DNA of 64,000 nucleotides from SZUA-365 sp049663345 (lineage in GTDB: Bacteria; Bacteroidota; Ignavibacteria; SZUA-365): NCBI GenBank assembly GCA_049663345.1, contig JBATDG010000074.1, positions 44,173 to 108,172 on the forward strand, given 5' to 3'. The notes beneath the pieces are model-generated. The model made no database searches. It was not told where the DNA came from and saw nothing but the letters and a program-made list of their open reading frames with translations. Shown in pieces: positions 44,214-51,457 of the stretch. Each line of letters begins with the position of its first letter. Positions within the stretch are counted from its first letter, which is position 1. The position numbers and the translations under genes were made by a program.

Positions 44214-44909
44214 TCAGGTGGCCCCGTTGAGAGTCTGAAAGATCGTGATGGTAAAATACACTCCAAATCCAATGATCACAAGGGCAGTAATGGATGAAGC
44301 GATTTTAATGAAAGAATCCGAGATGGTATGCCGGCGGCTGCGCACGAACAAAGCCAGCGAGAGGAACCATCCCATGCTTCCCACGCCGACAGAAAGGGAA
44401 AAGAGAAGCTTGTGCATCGTACTGTCGGCCAGAAGTCCGTGGGCGCTTATGAAGCTCAGCACTGCGACCCAGGAGAAGAACAGCGTGGGATTGGCCAGGG
44501 TCATGGAAATACCGATAAGGACGTTGCTGTAATGGAACTTCTTGAAAAGGCGCGTCCGCGGCACCGGAAGGCTGTCGTCATCATTATCCTCGTCGACATC
44601 GCCCGCTTCCACCCGCGTGCGTTTCTTCTCGAAAAACAGCATCTTCACGCCGTACCCGATGAGAAATACCGAGAAGACCATCTGCACGACAGCATTCTGC
44701 ATGTAGGGGTGAACCAGGGCGATCAAGCCCATCGTAATCACCAGGCAATAGAAAACATCCACGATGACGGCGCCAATGGCAACAAGCAGACCCTTCCGAG
44801 TATCGCCGTCCAGCGTTCGCTGAGCAACGTAGATCGAAGTAGGTCCAAGTGGAACCGTGATCAGGATGCCAACCAGGATCCCGAAAAGTAATGTCACAAT
44901 GTATTGCAT
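44214..44909 (-). CDS. LysE/RhtB family amino-acid exporter
   Basis: A 231-residue inner-membrane protein with about six helices. The N-terminal GILVGILITVPLGPTSIYVA carries the GP motif and VDVFYCLVITMGLIAL is helix 2. An acidic cytoplasmic loop (about residues 103-116) precedes GISMTLANPTLFFSWVAVL, the conserved NP motif. Family members export amino acids such as lysine, threonine or homoserine; the substrate here is unknown. It lies on the minus strand between the glutathione peroxidase and BNR-protein genes, with about 120-130 base gaps on both sides, so it may be transcribed alone. Confidence 0.87.
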   Translation of the reverse strand: MQYIVTLLFGILVGILITVPLGPTSIYVAQRTLDGDTRKGLLVAIGAVIVDVFYCLVITMGLIALVHPYMQNAVVQMVFSVFLIGYGVKMLFFEKKRTRVEAGDVDEDNDDDSLPVPRTRLFKKFHYSNVLIGISMTLANPTLFFSWVAVLSFISAHGLLADSTMHKLLFSLSVGVGSMGWFLSLALFVRSRRHTISDSFIKIASSITALVIIGFGVYFTITIFQTLNGAT

Positions 44910-45040
44910 ACAGTACGGATTTGTGACTCAATAGCTGCAAGGGAGAAAGCAGATGGCTCTAAGCAGGGAAAGCTAAGAAAATCGACCCTTTGATCAAAGC
45001 AGACGAGCCGCGTACCGGCCAATCCCATTCCGTCGGAAAC

Positions 45041-45604
45041 CTACTGATCAAGCAGTCCTTCGATCTTCGAAATTATTTCCGAATCAAGGGGGTCGATCTT
45101 TGTTTCGTAGCGCGCTACGACCTCACCTTTCCGGCTGACGAGGAATTTCGTGAAGTTCCATTTGATGTCACCCTGAAACTCTGTTTCGGCAGTCAGATAG
45201 TGATAGAGCGGATGAATTTCCTCACCCTTGACGCTGATTTTCTCGAACAGATCGAAAGTGACATCATAGTTCGTGCTGCAGAATTCCTTGATCTCCGCAT
45301 TGCTGCCCGGCTCTTGCGCACCGAAATTATTCGCCGGAAAGGCGAGGATGCGAAGTCCCTTGTCCTTGAAGCGGAGATACAATTTTTCCAAAGCTGCATA
45401 CTGCGGGGTATAGCCGCATTTCGAAGCGGTGTTGACGATGAGAAGGACTTTCCCGGAGTAATCCGAGAGCGGTACGTCTTTTCCGTCTATACTTTTCATG
45501 GTAAAAGAAAGCACGCCCGTCGGGGCAGCGCTCTTGTCCGTCTGCGCCTGCAGGGCTGCAGTCGCAATAAACAGGAGCATCGTGAGTGCAGCTACGAATT
45601 TCAT
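45041..45604 (-). CDS. Secreted glutathione-peroxidase-family thiol peroxidase
   Basis: A 187-residue protein using the ATG at 45604, which gives the signal peptide AALTMLLFIATAALQAQ and an AGGAAAGGA SD. An extension to 45754 has no family similarity. The catalytic tetrad is Cys63 (NTASKCGYTPQ), Gln97 (NNFGAQEPG), Trp149 and Asn150 (IKWNFTKFL). Cys109 (EFCSTNYDVTF) is a candidate second cysteine. A plain Cys replaces selenocysteine, so a thioredoxin-type reductant is likelier than glutathione. It would reduce peroxides in the periplasm. It may be the last gene of a unit with MscS and Nudix, 53 bases downstream of the latter. Confidence 0.92.
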   Translation of the reverse strand: MKFVAALTMLLFIATAALQAQTDKSAAPTGVLSFTMKSIDGKDVPLSDYSGKVLLIVNTASKCGYTPQYAALEKLYLRFKDKGLRILAFPANNFGAQEPGSNAEIKEFCSTNYDVTFDLFEKISVKGEEIHPLYHYLTAETEFQGDIKWNFTKFLVSRKGEVVARYETKIDPLDSEIISKIEGLLDQ

Positions 45605-45657
45605 GGTGCTGTATTCCTTTCCTGTTGATTCAAATTCTTTCACTTCAATCCTCATTC

Positions 45658-46218
45658 TCACAAAATATTCAGTGCTTCCGAACCAGCGAGGCGCATCGCC
45701 GCTAGCGAAAGTCCGGTTATGGTTTTGCCGTCGCAGATGCGGCCATCGGCGCACATTGCCAGGGCCTCGCGCATGGGAACCCGAAAAACCGTGAGATTTT
45801 CTTCCCCTTCCTCGAGTTCCTGCTTACCGTCATGCAGTCCCTGCGCGAGATAAATGTGCAGCACCTCGGTGCAGAATCCCGGAGTGCTGAGCATCGCCGT
45901 CAGCTTTTCCCAGTGGTCCGCCGTGCAGCCGGTTTCCTCGCGGAGTTCGCGTCGGGCACAGTCGAGAGGGTCCTCTTCCGGAGCGAGTTTGCCTGCAGGG
46001 AGTTCGAGAATTTCCTCTGCGACCGGGTAGCGAAACTGCCAGATCAAAAGAATGTCGCCGTTGTCATGCACAGCAGCAATAACGGCGCCTCCGTCATGCC
46101 TTGCCACTTCGCGTACGGCGGTGTATCCGCTGGAGTGGCGCACTTCGTCGCGAATAACGGTAAACACCCGCCCTTCGTAGATGATTTCGCGGCGGATGAT
46201 TTCAAATGGATTGCTCAC
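45658..46218 (-). CDS. Nudix hydrolase, ADP-ribose pyrophosphatase type
   Basis: A 186-residue cytosolic protein. The Nudix box (GX5EX7REUXEEXGU) is at residues 76-98: GKLAPEEDPLDCARRELREE followed by TGC. The preceding IWQFRYPVAEEILELPAGK and the following STPGFCTEVLHIYLA are typical of ADP-ribose/NDP-sugar pyrophosphatases, which remove free ADP-ribose. The start codon is GTG, overlapping the TGA stop of the MscS gene (GTGA, 4 bases), so translation is coupled. Confidence 0.9.
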   Translation of the reverse strand: MSNPFEIIRREIIYEGRVFTVIRDEVRHSSGYTAVREVARHDGGAVIAAVHDNGDILLIWQFRYPVAEEILELPAGKLAPEEDPLDCARRELREETGCTADHWEKLTAMLSTPGFCTEVLHIYLAQGLHDGKQELEEGEENLTVFRVPMREALAMCADGRICDGKTITGLSLAAMRLAGSEALNIL

Positions 46219-47348
46219 AATATATTTCCGCCTTCCTCAGCGCTCTTCCGCTGTCCGAGCGTCTCGCTGGCTTCGGGAGAGAGATGCAGCACGCGCTGCG
46301 GGAAAGGAATTTCGATGTTGTGCTCGTACAGCGTGTTATAGATGATCAGCAGCAGGTCGCTCTTGCGGCGGGGAATATTGTTGGGATTGCGAATCTTGCA
46401 TAACAGTTTCGCATGCATCGACGAATCGGCCATTTCAGTGATGCGGACTTCGGAGGTTTCCGGCTCAACGATATCGATTTCCTTTCCAACGCGTTCCAGT
46501 ATAATGCCGCGCATTTTCTCGAGGTCCGTGCCGTACGCAACGCCGAAAGGGACCTCGAAGCGCACGATATCGTTGGGATAGGAAAAATTCATGATCTGAC
46601 TTTTTACAATCTCGGCGTTCGGCGTAATGATCATCACCTGGAAGTCGTCGATGACGCGTGTTGAGCGAATGCCGATTTCGCGTACGATTCCGATGGTGCC
46701 GTCCGGAAGGCGAATGCGGTCGCCGATGCGGAAAGGACGATCAATCATGAGCACAAAGCCCGCGATCATATTCGCAAGGGTTTCCTGCGCTGCAAGCGCG
46801 AGAGCCAGTGAACCGACGCCGAGTGATACAACGAGGGTGCTGATATTCTGATGAAAATGATCAAGAACGATGATCATCCCGACGAGGTAGATCAGGACCT
46901 TGAGCACGCGGTTGGCCAGCGGGGCGAGCTCGTCGTCGAGGTGCGTCAACGTGCGAGTGGCCACTTCGTGCAGATACCACCCGACTGCTGAATCGACGAT
47001 CCGCGTAATGAAAAAGCAGACGTACATCACCGTCGTGATGTACAGTATCTCAACAAGAATGGAGAGGGCTTGCGTCAGCATCGTGACGTCGCCATGGAGA
47101 GCGCCGGCCATCCATCTCACCGACCAATTGATCGCGAGCAGTGTGACCAAAGGTGTTACATATTGGGCAAACGTATTCACGATGAGGTCATCGAGAGATG
47201 AGCGGGTTTTTTTTGTTATCTTGTCGCTGAACACCCGCAACAACATCTTGAAAAGGCGTCCCGCGATACACCCCAGCACAATGATTAGCAATGCGGAAAG
47301 CAGGACAGAAAGCCGCGTATCACCGAGAGCGAACTCGAGAATATTCAT
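46215..47348 (-). CDS. MscS-family small-conductance mechanosensitive channel
   Basis: A 377-residue membrane protein using the ATG at 47348; the open frame to 47501 lacks a plausible N-terminus. About five helices precede the pore-lining segment VSLGVGSLALALAAQETLAN. IAGFVLMIDRPFRIGDRIRL then begins the MscS beta domain, with the conserved ITPNAEIVKSQIMNFS. The C-terminal alpha/beta domain extends to about residue 350. It should release solutes during hypo-osmotic shock. It is divergent from the D-amino-acid operon (59-base gap) and overlaps the Nudix gene by 4 bases. Confidence 0.92.
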   Translation of the reverse strand: MNILEFALGDTRLSVLLSALLIIVLGCIAGRLFKMLLRVFSDKITKKTRSSLDDLIVNTFAQYVTPLVTLLAINWSVRWMAGALHGDVTMLTQALSILVEILYITTVMYVCFFITRIVDSAVGWYLHEVATRTLTHLDDELAPLANRVLKVLIYLVGMIIVLDHFHQNISTLVVSLGVGSLALALAAQETLANMIAGFVLMIDRPFRIGDRIRLPDGTIGIVREIGIRSTRVIDDFQVMIITPNAEIVKSQIMNFSYPNDIVRFEVPFGVAYGTDLEKMRGIILERVGKEIDIVEPETSEVRITEMADSSMHAKLLCKIRNPNNIPRRKSDLLLIIYNTLYEHNIEIPFPQRVLHLSPEASETLGQRKSAEEGGNIL

Positions 47349-47407
47349 GGCACTGAACACCAACTGTTTACAATGCTCCCAATATAGAAAAAAACGGGGC
47401 ACCTGAC

Positions 47408-48565
47408 ATGATGCTGTCGGACATCCGTACTCCAACTCTTTTGCTGGACGAATCCGTCTGCCGGCGAAATATCTCGCGTATGAGTGAGAAAGCGGCTGCA
47501 CGGGGATTGAACTTTCGCCCGCATTTCAAAACACATCAATCGCGCAGAGTCGCTTCATGGTTCCGCGACGTGGGCGTGACCGCCATCACCGTCTCCTCAG
47601 TCGGCATGGCCCAGTATTTTGCGGACGACGGTTGGGACGATATCACGATCGCCTTTCCGGTCAATCTGCGGGAAGCAGCCGAAATCGAGGCCCTCGCCGC
47701 CCGCATTTCCCTGGGAGTGCTCGTTGAATCAGCCGCTGTTGCATCACGATTGCAAGCCTTGCTCCACTCCTCGGTAGATGTGTGGATAAAAATCGATACG
47801 GGATACGGACGCAGCGGGGTCTCCTTCGAAGATGCGGATGCGATAGCGGCGATTGTTCGCAGCGTCAATTCCTCAACGAAACTCAAGCTGCGTGGAATCC
47901 TAACACATGGAGGCGACACTTACCAGGTTGCGGGGCCTGCCGATATACGGCAGCGTTTTGTCATCTCACGCCAGCGCATGCTCCAGGCAGCGGAAGTTCT
48001 GCGAAGCAGCCACCCCGATATTCTGATCTCCGTCGGAGACACTCCCAGCAGCACTCTCGTGGAAGATTTCGCTGGCATCGATGAAATCCGACCCGGCAAC
48101 TTTGTGTTTTTCGATGTCATGCAGCTGAATCGGGGAGTCTGCCGCTTCGAGGATATCGCGGTCGCGCTGGCTTGTCCCGTCGTCTCCGTTCACGACGAGC
48201 GCGATGAGATCGTTCTCTACGGAGGCGCTGTCCACCTCTCGCGGGATTACATCGCCGATGGACGCGGCACTCACTTGTTCGGGCTCGTCGCGCCGATTGA
48301 GGAAAATGGCTGGGGCCCTCCGATCGCCGGCGCCTACGTCACCCGAATGTCGCAGGAGCACGGTATCGTGCACCTCGCGGCCGAGCAGCGTTTCTCCCTG
48401 ATCGAAGGCGATCTACTTGCCATTCTTCCCGTACATTCCTGTCTGACCGCCGAATGCATGAAGCAATTCCGCTGCCTCGACGGCACTACCGCCGACCACT
48501 TTGCCGGCACCTTCCCTCACACAGTATCCGTTCCACCAAGCAGCAGCGAGGACCCCTCGTTATGA
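47408..48565 (+). CDS. D-threonine aldolase / D-serine dehydratase-type PLP enzyme
   Basis: A 385-residue fold-type III PLP enzyme with an alanine-racemase-like N-terminal barrel. The Schiff-base Lys41 is in FRPHFKTHQS, the signature of this family. KIDTGYGRSG and SVGDTPSS are further landmarks. In the C-terminal beta domain, PVHSC supplies His343 and Cys345, which match the Zn-binding His-X-Cys of eukaryotic-type D-serine dehydratases. It should act on D-amino acids, cleaving D-threonine to glycine plus acetaldehyde or deaminating D-serine; which one is undecided. It is the first gene of a three-gene operon; its TGA stop overlaps the next ATG (ATGA, 48562-48565). Confidence 0.88.
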   Translation: MMLSDIRTPTLLLDESVCRRNISRMSEKAAARGLNFRPHFKTHQSRRVASWFRDVGVTAITVSSVGMAQYFADDGWDDITIAFPVNLREAAEIEALAARISLGVLVESAAVASRLQALLHSSVDVWIKIDTGYGRSGVSFEDADAIAAIVRSVNSSTKLKLRGILTHGGDTYQVAGPADIRQRFVISRQRMLQAAEVLRSSHPDILISVGDTPSSTLVEDFAGIDEIRPGNFVFFDVMQLNRGVCRFEDIAVALACPVVSVHDERDEIVLYGGAVHLSRDYIADGRGTHLFGLVAPIEENGWGPPIAGAYVTRMSQEHGIVHLAAEQRFSLIEGDLLAILPVHSCLTAECMKQFRCLDGTTADHFAGTFPHTVSVPPSSSEDPSL

Positions 48566-49608
48566 GCGCCGTTTCAGAACGCATCCTTTCCCTGATGACC
48601 ACGCACCCCGTGGTGGATATTCATTCCGACTACGCCATCGAATTGTATCGCCGTGAACAGGACGGTATTGAAAACGCGCTGCTGCACGAGCACCTCCCGG
48701 CCCTGCGCGAAGGCAAGGTGAGCATGGAAGTGCTGACTGTGGCGGGGGATTTCGATATCGACACGCTGAAGCTTTGGGATCCGCGTCTCATGCGCGGCAT
48801 TATCGACGCCACACTGCGGCAGATCGCCGAGAATGAGGAATTTCATCTGGTGCGCAATGCCAGGGATATCGACCGGGCAGCGAAACGCGAAGGAACGCAT
48901 TTCATGATGGCGCTGGAAGGCATTCGCGGTGTTGAGGATGTTTCCGCCCTGCGGCTGCTGCACGCGGCTGGTGTACGTGCGGTAATTCTCACTCACAATG
49001 AACGCAATCTCGCTGCGGACGGCTGCAGCGAACCATTGCCAGGCGGATTGAGCAAATTCGGCCGCGCAATCGCACGCGAACTCGAGTCCCTGCGCATGGT
49101 CTTCGATCTGGTGCATCTTTCGGATCCCTCGTTCTGGGACGCCCTCGACCACTACACTCTGCCCCCGATCGTCTCCCACAGCAATGCGCGGGCTATCTGC
49201 GCTCACCGCCGCAATCTGACCGATGAGCAAATTCGCGAAATCGGAAAGCGAGGCGGAGTGATCGGGCTGAATTTTCTTTCCATGTTCATCGACAACGATC
49301 TCCACGAGGCTACTGCCGATCGCCTCGCCGATCATGCCGTCCATATTGCCTCGCTCGCCGGGACCGAAGCGCTCGCTCTCGGTCCGGATTACGCCGACTA
49401 TTACATGGAGGCGATGGAACGGTGGATGCGGCGCGACAATCTTCCCGCCGATCTCATGACCTTCGTTCCCGGTGCAGAAACCGTGCGGACGCTTCCGGTA
49501 CTCGTGCAGGCGCTGGCCGATCGCGGCTTCAGCGACAGCGAACTTGCCGGCATTCTCGGCGGCAATGCACTGCGCGTCTATTCCACAATTCTTTCAGAAA
49601 GCGAATGA
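48562..49608 (+). CDS. Membrane dipeptidase (peptidase family M19)
   Basis: A 348-residue metallopeptidase using the ATG at 48562 that overlaps the upstream stop. Its metal and catalytic residues align with renal dipeptidase: His21 and Asp23 (VDIHSDY), Glu119 (MALEGI), His185 (DLVHLSD), His206 (IVSHSNARAI) and Asp276 (LGPDYADY). HRRNLTDEQI carries the substrate-binding Arg. There is no signal peptide, so it is probably cytoplasmic. M19 enzymes tolerate a D-residue at the C-terminal position and some hydrolyse beta-lactams of the penem type. Between a D-amino-acid lyase and a beta-lactamase, a role in D-containing dipeptide turnover is likely. Its stop overlaps the next start (ATGA, 49605-49608). 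Confidence 0.92.
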   Translation: MSAVSERILSLMTTHPVVDIHSDYAIELYRREQDGIENALLHEHLPALREGKVSMEVLTVAGDFDIDTLKLWDPRLMRGIIDATLRQIAENEEFHLVRNARDIDRAAKREGTHFMMALEGIRGVEDVSALRLLHAAGVRAVILTHNERNLAADGCSEPLPGGLSKFGRAIARELESLRMVFDLVHLSDPSFWDALDHYTLPPIVSHSNARAICAHRRNLTDEQIREIGKRGGVIGLNFLSMFIDNDLHEATADRLADHAVHIASLAGTEALALGPDYADYYMEAMERWMRRDNLPADLMTFVPGAETVRTLPVLVQALADRGFSDSELAGILGGNALRVYSTILSESE

Positions 49609-50519
49609 TCAGCTTGATCTCTCTCCCGATTCTTCTCCTGACAGCACTTCTATTTCCTGTGCCAACCGGAACTGACTTCGGCAGCACCGACACGGGACGC
49701 CAGAGCGAGAGGCGGACCAGCCAGATTCGGAGGGACCTCGATCGGATCAGCGGCGACCAGCTCATCAGCGGCAATCGGAACGGCGGCGACCCCGAGCGCC
49801 ATTTTCGCGAAGCGGGAGTCACCGGATCCTTTCTGCTCTGCGAGCTCGAAGGCGACAGCTGTCTGCGAGTCAATCCCGATCGCTGCGCAAAGCGCTTCAT
49901 CCCGGCATCCACCTTCAAGATTCTGAATTCCCTCATCGCACTTCAGGAAGGAGCGGTAAAGGGACTCGACGACACCATTCGCTGGGATGGAAAAAAACGC
50001 AGCGTCGAATCCTGGAATCAGGACCAGTGCATGCGCGATGCATTTCAGCGTTCCTGCGTCTGGTACTATCAGGAGCTCGCCCGCCGCATCGGGGAGAAGA
50101 AAATGAAAGCGGCGGTGAATGCTGTCGGCTACGGCAACGCGGATATCAGCGGGGGCATCGACCGCTTCTGGCTCGACGGCGCGCTGCGCATCTCGTCCGA
50201 AGAGCAGGCCGCCTTTCTCCGCAAACTCTGGAAAGAGACGCTTCCGTTTTCACCCGAAGTACAGCGGACGGTGAAGGATCTCATGCTGCTGGAGAAAACG
50301 GATGATTATACGATACGAGGGAAAACGGGCACCGCGATCCGCAGCGAAATCATGATCGGCTGGCTGGTTGGCTTTCTTGAACGCGGGGACAAAGTCTACA
50401 TCTACGCGCTGAACGTCGAAGCGCCGGATAACGGCGACATGTCTGGATTCTGGTCCTTGCGCCTGCCGCTCGTCAAGGCAATGCTCCGCGATGAGGGGTT
50501 AATACAGGCGCAGGAATAA
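49605..50519 (+). CDS. Class D (OXA-type) serine beta-lactamase
   Basis: A 304-residue protein using the ATG at 49605. The N-terminal SLPILLLTALLFPVPTGT is a hydrophobic export signal. All class D motifs are present: Ser102-Thr-Phe-Lys105 (PASTFKIL), Ser150-Cys-Val152 (FQRSCVWYYQELAR), Tyr176-Gly-Asn178, FWLDGALRIS (191-region), Lys240-Thr-Gly242 (RGKTGTA) and GWLVGFLERGDKVYIYALN. Lys105 would be the carbamylated general base. It should hydrolyse beta-lactams in the periplasm, and the intact motifs argue for activity. A sensor-domain (BlaR-type) identity is excluded by length. It is the third gene of an ATGA-coupled operon. No integron or IS flanks it, so it looks chromosomal and native. Confidence 0.93.
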   Translation: MISLISLPILLLTALLFPVPTGTDFGSTDTGRQSERRTSQIRRDLDRISGDQLISGNRNGGDPERHFREAGVTGSFLLCELEGDSCLRVNPDRCAKRFIPASTFKILNSLIALQEGAVKGLDDTIRWDGKKRSVESWNQDQCMRDAFQRSCVWYYQELARRIGEKKMKAAVNAVGYGNADISGGIDRFWLDGALRISSEEQAAFLRKLWKETLPFSPEVQRTVKDLMLLEKTDDYTIRGKTGTAIRSEIMIGWLVGFLERGDKVYIYALNVEAPDNGDMSGFWSLRLPLVKAMLRDEGLIQAQE

Positions 50520-50603
50520 TAAGCGGAGGTCAATGGAACCGGGACCGTGCATTTCCCTGTTTTGCTTGCATGTCAATTTGCAAGAATACATCTGGAGCAT
50601 AGA

Positions 50604-50993
50604 ATGGTTTCACTTTCAATCGGTCTCGGCATTGTTCTCAGTCTTTTGGGCGTTATCGGCTACACCGCTTCCGGTGCCGAGAGCATCACCGCTCTCATAC
50701 CCACATTTTTCGGCATTCCCATACTCATCCTCGGTCTGCTTGGCCGCAAGGAGAATCTCCGCAAGCACATGATGCATGGCATCGCCGCCCTCGCGATCAT
50801 CGGTTTTGCCGGATCAGCGCGCGGTCTTGCCACATTGATCAAAATGATCGGCGGACATGAGGTTCTGCGTCCATTCGCCACCATCATGCAGAGCATCATG
50901 GCGCTGCTCACCCTCGGCTTCGTCATCCTCGCAGTCAAATCCTTCATCGATGCACGCCGTCAGCGCAGCGTGGCTGAAGTGCAGAATCCGTAG
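50604..50993 (+). CDS. Small four-helix membrane protein of unknown family
   Basis: A 129-residue hydrophobic protein from the ATG at 50604, preceded by a GGAG SD; an upstream ATG at 50547 adds a non-membrane stretch. Four membrane segments are visible: SIGLGIVLSLLGVIGYTA, ALIPTFFGIPILILGLLG, GIAALAIIGFAGSARGLA and IMQSIMALLTLGFVILAVKS. The tail is Arg-rich. I do not recognise the family. Its stop is 5 bases before the DUF309 gene, so the two probably form an operon. Confidence 0.75.
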   Translation: MVSLSIGLGIVLSLLGVIGYTASGAESITALIPTFFGIPILILGLLGRKENLRKHMMHGIAALAIIGFAGSARGLATLIKMIGGHEVLRPFATIMQSIMALLTLGFVILAVKSFIDARRQRSVAEVQNP

Positions 50994-50998
50994 CCGAC

Positions 50999-51412
50999 AT
51001 GCCTCCACATAAACGCGACATTGAGAATATCTTCGAACTGAGGGAGCCTTCCCTCGACCGCTTGCAGGAAGAGAACTATCACAAGGGAATAGACCTGTTC
51101 AACGAAGGTAAATACTGGCACGCACATGAGGCATGGGAAGCGGCTTGGCTTCCGATGGGTAATGACGCCGGCGATGATGGTGAAATATTCTTTCGCGCGC
51201 TCATTCAGCTCGCTTCCGGACTGCATCTCAAACGCAGCGGCCGCTACAAGGGCGCGCGCAGTCAATTCAATAAAGCCGCCGAAAAATTCGCTGTCATGCC
51301 GCCGGTATTCATGGGAATCGATACGATTTCCCTGCGCATTTTCGCGCGGTACCAGCTTTCACATTTCAATCAGAATTTCACTTGCCTGCTGAGAATGAAA
51401 TACGGCAGCTAA
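50999..51412 (+). CDS. DUF309 family protein
   Basis: A 137-residue all-helical protein. The family signature is FNEGKYWHAHEAWEAAW, which includes the conserved H-x-x-E pair, followed by FFRALIQLASGLHL and the RGARSQF-like YKGARSQFNKA helix. Biochemical function is unknown; similar proteins occur widely in bacteria and are suspected metal or nucleotide binders. It lies 5 bases downstream of the small membrane protein gene. Confidence 0.85.
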   Translation: MPPHKRDIENIFELREPSLDRLQEENYHKGIDLFNEGKYWHAHEAWEAAWLPMGNDAGDDGEIFFRALIQLASGLHLKRSGRYKGARSQFNKAAEKFAVMPPVFMGIDTISLRIFARYQLSHFNQNFTCLLRMKYGS

Positions 51413-51457
51413 GCTGCCGCAGGCAGGGCTGACCTTCCGCAAGTTTCCGCGGCAAAA

